Under the pieces are notes generated by a model that had not been told where the DNA came from, searched no databases, and was given only the letters and a program-made list of their open reading frames with translations. Below, one piece after another: positions 9,101 to 13,270 of a stretch of DNA of 13,270 bases (positions are counted from its first letter, which is position 1; every line of letters starts with the position of its first letter). The DNA is from Stephanodiscus triporus (lineage: Eukaryota; Bacillariophyta; Thalassiosirophyceae; Thalassiosirales; Thalassiosiraceae), in contig JALLAZ010000630.1 in NCBI GenBank assembly GCA_036939755.1, forward strand, positions 1 to 13,270, read 5' to 3'. The translations under genes and the position numbers were made by a program.

Positions 9101-12100
9101 CACAATCCTGTTACTATCATAAAAGCTGACATCGTCATCACAATCTCCGACGAATATCGACTCAGACACTTTGAAATTAGGTGTATGCTTGTCTTTTTCT
9201 GCAACTTGACCACTCAAAGCGATGTTGAATACACTAGCATTTCCTGAGGTCCACGCACATCCAAATGCGACGGATGAAATAATGGATCCATCGTTGGACA
9301 CCTTGCTCACCATAGGAGTAATCGATGATAGATGTCCCCGACGGTTGTTATTGTCAAAGAATGAGTCATTTGAGTCGTCGATATCAATGCGATGAATGAA
9401 GTCCACCATCAATTTAAGGTCACTTGTTGAGTCCTTGCTGTTGTCACTATTGGACATGACGACGACTGCATAAGGGTTGTCACACTCTAAACGAGGGGTG
9501 CGGACAAAGAACACCGAGAACGAGTACGAGCTAGAGCAAAATTCTGCAGCAGCGAGCATTGTCATCTGCCCCAATACATCTACGGCATTGCTGAAGTTAG
9601 GATGAGCACCACCATCTTCTTCCATTGACAAAGATGGACCAATGTCCACTTCCTCAAACTGTTCCACGTTGATTTCTCCACTCCCCTGTTCTGGTCGAAG
9701 CACCCCGCGCAAGGCAATGGACCCTATACCATCCGCCTTCCCCATAAGGATGAGGTTTGATCGAGGCAGGCTAAAGATGGAACCTGCCATGTTACACAGG
9801 TCAGATTCACACAGTATACTCCCCCCTACGTTATCCCTCCCAGGTGTCGTCAATACTGCCAATCCGCCAGATTCGCCAAAGCCGCAGGGCATGACGTAAT
9901 GACGCGCTGCAGATGAGAACGCATTGGAGAATATCATGGAGCCCTCGAGCTGTGCCTCCGAGGCGGAAGAAGACGCCGCGCCCATGGCATCATCTCCTCC
10001 TGTCAAAGAGGGGCAGGTCGCCACTGGCCCGTAACACCCGCCACCAAGGGGTCCCAGGCCGGTGAGAGAATCCAGAGCGCGGATCGATCCGAACATGGAG
10101 AGATTACGCGTCGACCGATGACGACGACGATGGGGTGTCTTGGGTGCTCCATCGGCGTCCGAATAACTAACGGCATCATCGTACCTATCTTCATCGTCGA
10201 ATGCGTCACCTTCCTCACAACACGATGAAATGATGCTTGGAGCGGTGCCATCGACGATTTCATCGTCCACACGGTACAACTCCTCCTCTTCAAGTCGAAG
10301 GACCTCGTCCTCCGTCAGCGTTGTAGAGTTATTATCACAAGAGTGATCGACGACGTCAGCATCATCATCATTTTCGTCCTCGTCCAAAATCTCAACAGCT
10401 TGACCATTATCACACCGAGGCTGTTTCATCATGGGTTCGCTGATGCCATTACCAGCCGCTCCCGATGACATCGAACTCCATGCATCTGGCCATGCTGTCT
10501 CCTCTGTCTTACGCTTCCTCTTCATAGCACCACCATCATTGTCCACGGCGTCCGTCAATACGAGTCGGGTGGGTTCGTTCAACGAGAATGCTAACAGCGA
10601 GCAATCTCCCATCCTAGACCCGACGAATACCAGACCCCTCGATAGGATTTTCGGCAGTCCTCCCCTATAAGACGTTCTCTCCTTGTAATACGTAGACACT
10701 ACATCATCGTTATCGGGCGTGGGATCTTCTTTCACGACGGCACTCAAGCGATCTGCGATCCTCCTCCCGTCGTTATCCTCCTCCTCCACCACCTCTCCGA
10801 GATAACGACTCACGATCTTGGAGTGACACGCCGCATCGGCATTGAACACCGACAGGCAGCTCACCACGCTCCCCAGCCCGCCTACCCTGTGACCCAACGG
10901 GAACAGGCTCATGAACATGTCCCCCCGGCCGCCGCTCGCGGTTGCCTTCGTCGTTGTCGCGCGTCGGTCGTGCAGTTCCAGCGAGTGCAGCGTCCCGTTA
11001 CCGAGGCAGACTAGCGCGACGTCGTCCGTCACGAAGGACACGCGGGATCCGGCGTCCAGCTGAAGCGCGAGGCGGGGCAACGGGCTCGGATTGGGCTCCA
11101 GGTGCGCGGCCGACGGCGGCCTCCCGCGGCCGTCGCCCGGGGGGGGGATCAGCCCCGGGGGACACCCGATCCTCGCGAAGCCATTCGCGGCCAGCGCGCA
11201 ACCGATCTTCCCCCCCATGCCGACGTAAACGACCGTGTTGCACCCCCACACAAGCACGCCCCCCCCATCCCTCGCGGTGGGGGGCCGGGGCACCAGCATC
11301 CACGCGTCCGCGGGCATCGCATCCAGGAGGCTCCACAGAACAACCGACCGACGCTGGTGCATCGAGACGCTCACGGCCGTGAGGGTCAGTCCGTACCTAG
11401 TCCCGGTGGGCGTCGTTGTTGACCTGACGCACCCGACGTTGCCGTCATCGCCACCGCCTTTCCCGTCGTCCGTGTCCATGTCGTCGTCATCCTTCGCGGC
11501 CCCCTGGGTCGTCGTCGTCGTCGCCGTCGCCGCGGCGGACGTAGCAGTCGTCGTCACCTCGGCGGCGCGTCCCATCCTCCCGGCCCACGCCCTCCCTCCC
11601 CCCCTATTCGGATTCGAGTGCAGTATCAACAGCGTTGGCTCGGTGTACCCGCCGAGGTACGCGACGTCGACGACGTCGCCGATCCCGTGGCTCGCGGAGG
11701 ACGATCCCGATCCCGCGGTCGTTGTCGTCCCCACCGCGAAGGTCGGCGCCCCCGTCGCGGGCTGGTTCCCCCTCGTCGCGCCCCTGTTCGACACCAACGC
11801 CATCATCGCTGCGGCGGCGGACGACGACGACGACGCGGAGTTGGGATCGTCGCGCGCCCTCGCGGCGAGGTACGACAGGGGAAGGACGTAGGGCTCGGAC
11901 GCCACCCTCCACCAGGAGGTCGGGACGGGCGCGACGCCGCCGTCCCCCTCCGGAGGCCTCGGTCCCCGTGGGAGGGAGAAGGTCGCTATCGCCACCCCCC
12001 CGCCGAGCACCACCGAAACGCGGGGCGGATCGTCGTCGTCCTTGTCATAGTCCTCGTCTCCGTCGTCTCCGTCGTCGTCTCCGTCGTCGCCGCCGCACCC

Positions 12101-12823
12101 CCCGGGGAGCACGGCGACGACGACGTCCACCTCGGCGTATCCCGTCCCCCCCGCGCTCGCCCCCGACAACGCCGACGACAAGTCGATTATCGACGACGCC
12201 AACAGCACCCCCCCGGCCGCGGATCCCGCCATTGCCGAGGAGGGGTACACGACGGACAGGCGTGGCCGTCCCGCGAATCCCAGGAGTAGGCCGTCGTAAC
12301 GTCGTCGTCGTCGTCGTCGTCGTGAGGACGAGGACGAGGACGAGGAGGTGCGGGAGGGGTGGTGGGTGCATGTCCCGTCGGGAACGACGTCGAGGGACAC
12401 GATCGTGCCGGCGAGGTTGTCGTACACGGCCGCCAGGGCCAGGGTGCCGGCGTGGGGCAGGACGGTGTAAATCCGGAGGGAGTTCGAGTGGGCGGTCACG
12501 AGGTTGGGGAGGTGACGAGTCCCCCCCTCGTCATCCTCATCCTCATCCTCGAACTCGACCTCCCCCGGACGATGATGGCGGGGGCGGGGGCGGGAGAGGT
12601 AGGCCCACGCCGACAGCTCCGAGCTGCCGGATCCGCGACCGGGCCCGAAGGTCGTCACGAACGCCGGATGGACGGGACGGCCGCCGCTGTTGCCGCTCGC
12701 GGTCGTCTTGGCGGGAGCGGAGGAGGAGGAGGAGGAGGAGGAGGAGGAGGAGGCCGTTGCCGGCGCAGCGACGGCGCTGGCGCTGGCGCCGGCGGAGGAT
12801 GGTGTCGTCGCCTCCGACATCAT
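6170..12823 (-). CDS. CPSF1: Cleavage and polyadenylation specificity factor subunit 1 (CPSF160) homologue, five exons, about 2,101 aa
   Basis: Scaffold of the nuclear complex that recognises poly(A) signals and directs pre-mRNA 3' cleavage. Exons on the minus strand: 12823-9101, 9010-7925, 7849-7457, 7363-6972, 6881-6170. Family matches: LVTAHSNSLRIYTVLP and DGLLLGFAGRPRLSVVYPSS near the N-terminus; GYTEPTLLILHSNP at about 392-405 (animal version GYYEPTLLILFEP); then in the C-terminal CPSF_A domain LLSDAYDSLHFLVW, SRADFHMGTQ (1936-1945, animal RRADFHVG) and a C-terminus ending LVMDNLLELG. Length exceeds the usual ~1,440. The excess lies mainly in exon 1 as Ser, Ser/Arg, Asp/Gly and acidic inserts. 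A basic cluster KRKRK (768-772) may be a nuclear signal. The start is the first ATG (12823) of ATGATGTCGGAG; the open frame reaches back to a GTG at 12862, so 12823 or 12820 are the likely starts. DDB1 and SF3B3 are related by fold but fit the motifs less well. Confidence 0.9.
6882..6971 (-). other. Intron 4 of the CPSF1 gene (90 bases, phase 2)
   Basis: The donor is GTGAGT after AGTGACGC and the acceptor is CCATGCAG. Joining restores FFLLSDA-YDSLHFLVWRESDKS, which follows the animal pattern [21 protein letters not shown] closely. A decoy TTGCAG lies only 15 bases into the intron, too short to be used. Confidence 0.93.
7364..7456 (-). other. Intron 3 of the CPSF1 gene (93 bases, phase 0)
   Basis: The donor is GTAAGT after CTGACAGAT and the acceptor is GAATTCAAG behind a T-rich tract. 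Joining gives KVMFLTD-VVEDSEDVPEVNLFIGVGT, matching the animal sequence around KGYVAAGT. There is no other AG between the pyrimidine tract and the chosen acceptor. Confidence 0.87.
7850..7924 (-). other. Intron 2 of the CPSF1 gene (75 bases, phase 0)
   Basis: The donor is GTGATT after CACATTGAG and the acceptor is CCCCTGACAG. Joining gives VTVRHIE-FIDDASISTPSRPVYAML, which lines up with the animal CPSF160 stretch where the last beta-propeller begins (C.AHYVAYH...YAV). The donor is weaker than in the other introns. Confidence 0.88.
9011..9100 (-). other. Intron 1 of the CPSF1 gene (90 bases, phase 0)
   Basis: The donor is GTGAGTAC after GGATTGTG and the acceptor is CTATGAAG at the 3' end. This is the only AG in the neighbourhood that continues the frame. 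The TAG and CAG acceptors further upstream run into stops within 13 codons. Joining gives SNRIV-ALDVISLPS. The donor is strong. The acceptor is poor in pyrimidines and is the least certain junction of this gene. Confidence 0.65.
12026..12095 (-). repeat. Asp/Gly-rich trinucleotide tract within CPSF1 exon 1
   Basis: Imperfect GTC and CTC-type triplets on the plus strand encode, on the minus strand, a run made almost only of Asp and Gly (GGDDGDDDGDDGDEDYDK), around residues 242-266. This is probably a disordered acidic loop in the first beta-propeller. It is likely variable in length. Confidence 0.85.
12301..12342 (-). repeat. Adjacent (GTC)7 and (AGGACG)3 microsatellites encoding Arg8 and Ser8
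   Basis: A perfect (GTC)7 at 12301-12321 is followed, after GTG, by (AGGACG)3 at 12325-12342. On the minus strand these encode eight serines followed by eight arginines, near residues 159-175. The tract interrupts a conserved CPSF160 region just before YDGLLLGFAG, so it should be a surface loop. Replication slippage could explain its growth. Confidence 0.93.
12531..12548 (-). repeat. (TCATCC)3 hexamer repeat encoding an acidic run
   Basis: Three perfect TCATCC units on the plus strand encode Glu/Asp alternation (EDEDEDDE) on the minus strand, just before the first recognisable conserved block (LPNLVTAHSNSL). Low-complexity coding repeat. Confidence 0.9.
12719..12753 (-). repeat. (GGA)11 microsatellite encoding polyserine near the CPSF1 N-terminus
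   Basis: Eleven perfect GGA units plus GG on the plus strand read as TCC serine codons on the minus strand, at about residues 24-35. The flanks are Ala/Thr-rich. This N-terminal extension precedes the conserved domain and is probably disordered. A perfect 35-base tract of this kind is a good candidate for length polymorphism. Confidence 0.95.
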
Positions 12824-12939
12824 CTTGCGCCCGATCTTCCACTTGCGGGCTGGCGGACACACAGAAGAAGACGAAGTACAGACGGACTCACACCACCCCG
12901 CAAAGCATTCCTTCCCGGTATCTACGTACTCACTACGTT

Positions 12940-12945
12940 CACGTG
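12940..12945. promoter_or_regulatory. CACGTG box (G-box/E-box type) upstream of CPSF1
   Basis: The sequence CACGTG lies about 117 bases before the CPSF1 start codon, with two more ACGT cores within 20 bases on the side nearer the gene. CACGTG is a classical bZIP and bHLH binding site in eukaryotes. A role here is inferred from motif and position only. Confidence 0.35.
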
Positions 12946-13065
12946 GGAGTAAGTATTAGGACATCTGTTACACCTAATATCCAAAAGGGGTCGACTATAT
13001 GTCCTCCATCTGAAATTGTATGTTTCTCGATTCCGGGATGGCGTCCTGATTTTCCTGGTATGTTC

Positions 13066-13087
13066 AGGTACGCTATCCTACGTACCT
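13066..13087. repeat. Short inverted repeat (7-base arms)
   Basis: AGGTACG at 13066-13072 and CGTACCT at 13081-13087 form a perfect inverted repeat with an eight-base spacer. A second overlapping pair, TCCTA/TAGGA, sits at 13076-13091. Function unknown. Confidence 0.5.
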
Positions 13088-13149
13088 AGGAGTAAGGGGG
13101 ATTTTTTTTTTCGGACTTAGAGTTTTCCAGTTGTACATGCCAATATTTC

Positions 13150-13175
13150 TACGAATTCGTAGCTACGAATTCGTA
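13150..13175. repeat. Perfect 26-base palindrome built from two 12-base palindromes
   Basis: Two copies of TACGAATTCGTA, each itself a perfect palindrome, are separated by GC. The whole is therefore both a direct repeat and an inverted repeat. It lies about 330 bases upstream of the CPSF1 start codon, in AT-rich non-coding sequence. It could be a tandem site for a dimeric regulator, a cruciform-forming element, or a remnant of a mobile element end. Confidence 0.9.
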
Positions 13176-13270
13176 CGTTTTTTGCCTTATCGCCAAAAGG
13201 ATGTCATGGGTCATCGATGTTTTTAATCCGGTACTAAAGTAGTCACTGCGACAATTACCTACTTCCTGCA

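Larger units (their letters stand above)
12824..13270 (-). promoter_or_regulatory. Upstream region of the CPSF1 gene, putative promoter and 5' UTR
   Basis: No convincing gene is seen. Composition falls from very GC-rich to AT-rich going away from the start codon (beyond about 12900). Three ACGT cores cluster at 12924-12927, 12935-12938 and 12941-12944. Further out are a T-run near 13101-13110, a hairpin at 13066-13087 and a large palindrome at 13150-13175. Assigning this as promoter rests on position; no transcript evidence is available. Confidence 0.5.

Noticed and set aside
12824..12862. N-terminal extension of CPSF1 by 13 codons starting at GTG
   Set aside because: Nuclear genes rarely start at GTG, and an ATG-ATG pair follows at 12823-12818 with a good GAG context.
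11635..13089. 484-codon open frame on the plus strand opposite CPSF1 exon 1
   Set aside because: Its translation is dominated by Arg, Pro and Ser, the usual shadow of a GC-rich coding strand where stops are rare. The minus-strand frame has clear CPSF160 motifs.
1..13270. CRISPR array, tRNA, rRNA, insertion sequence or toxin system
   Set aside because: No regularly spaced repeats, cloverleaf or rRNA sequence, transposase frame or paired terminal repeats were seen; the GC-rich repeats are coding microsatellites.

Overview
This window is eukaryotic nuclear DNA carrying two large, intron-containing, protein-coding genes that face each other tail to tail. The organism looks like a protist. Short GT-AG introns (68 to 125 bases), close gene spacing, and a full-size ABCA transporter next to a low-complexity-rich housekeeping gene would suit a diatom or another stramenopile. 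No single motif proves the lineage.

Layout. Bases 1-359 are upstream sequence. Bases 360-5909 (+) hold a seven-exon gene for a 1,665-residue full-length ABC transporter of subfamily A, with two membrane domains and two complete nucleotide-binding domains. Bases 5910-6169 are the short shared 3' intergenic gap. Bases 12823-6170 (-) hold a five-exon gene for a CPSF1/CPSF160-like subunit of the pre-mRNA cleavage and polyadenylation complex. It is about 2,101 residues long, versus about 1,440 in animals, and is swollen by disordered low-complexity inserts. Bases 12824-13270 are the putative promoter side of that gene, with clustered ACGT cores including a CACGTG box and a striking 26-base palindrome.

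Both gene models were rebuilt by hand. All ten introns have GT and AG ends, and every junction restores the reading frame; several rejoin family motifs (Walker A of the transporter, the segment after its Walker B, and a conserved CPSF160 stretch at the last junction). The two genes have no evident functional link: one is a membrane lipid-type transporter, the other a nuclear RNA-processing factor. I saw no mobile element, CRISPR array, tRNA or rRNA. I found no clear undescribed system. The most notable points are the compositional split inside the CPSF1 gene, the placement of large loops in the ABCA protein, the introns cut into the catalytic motifs of only one ATPase domain, and the palindrome upstream of CPSF1.
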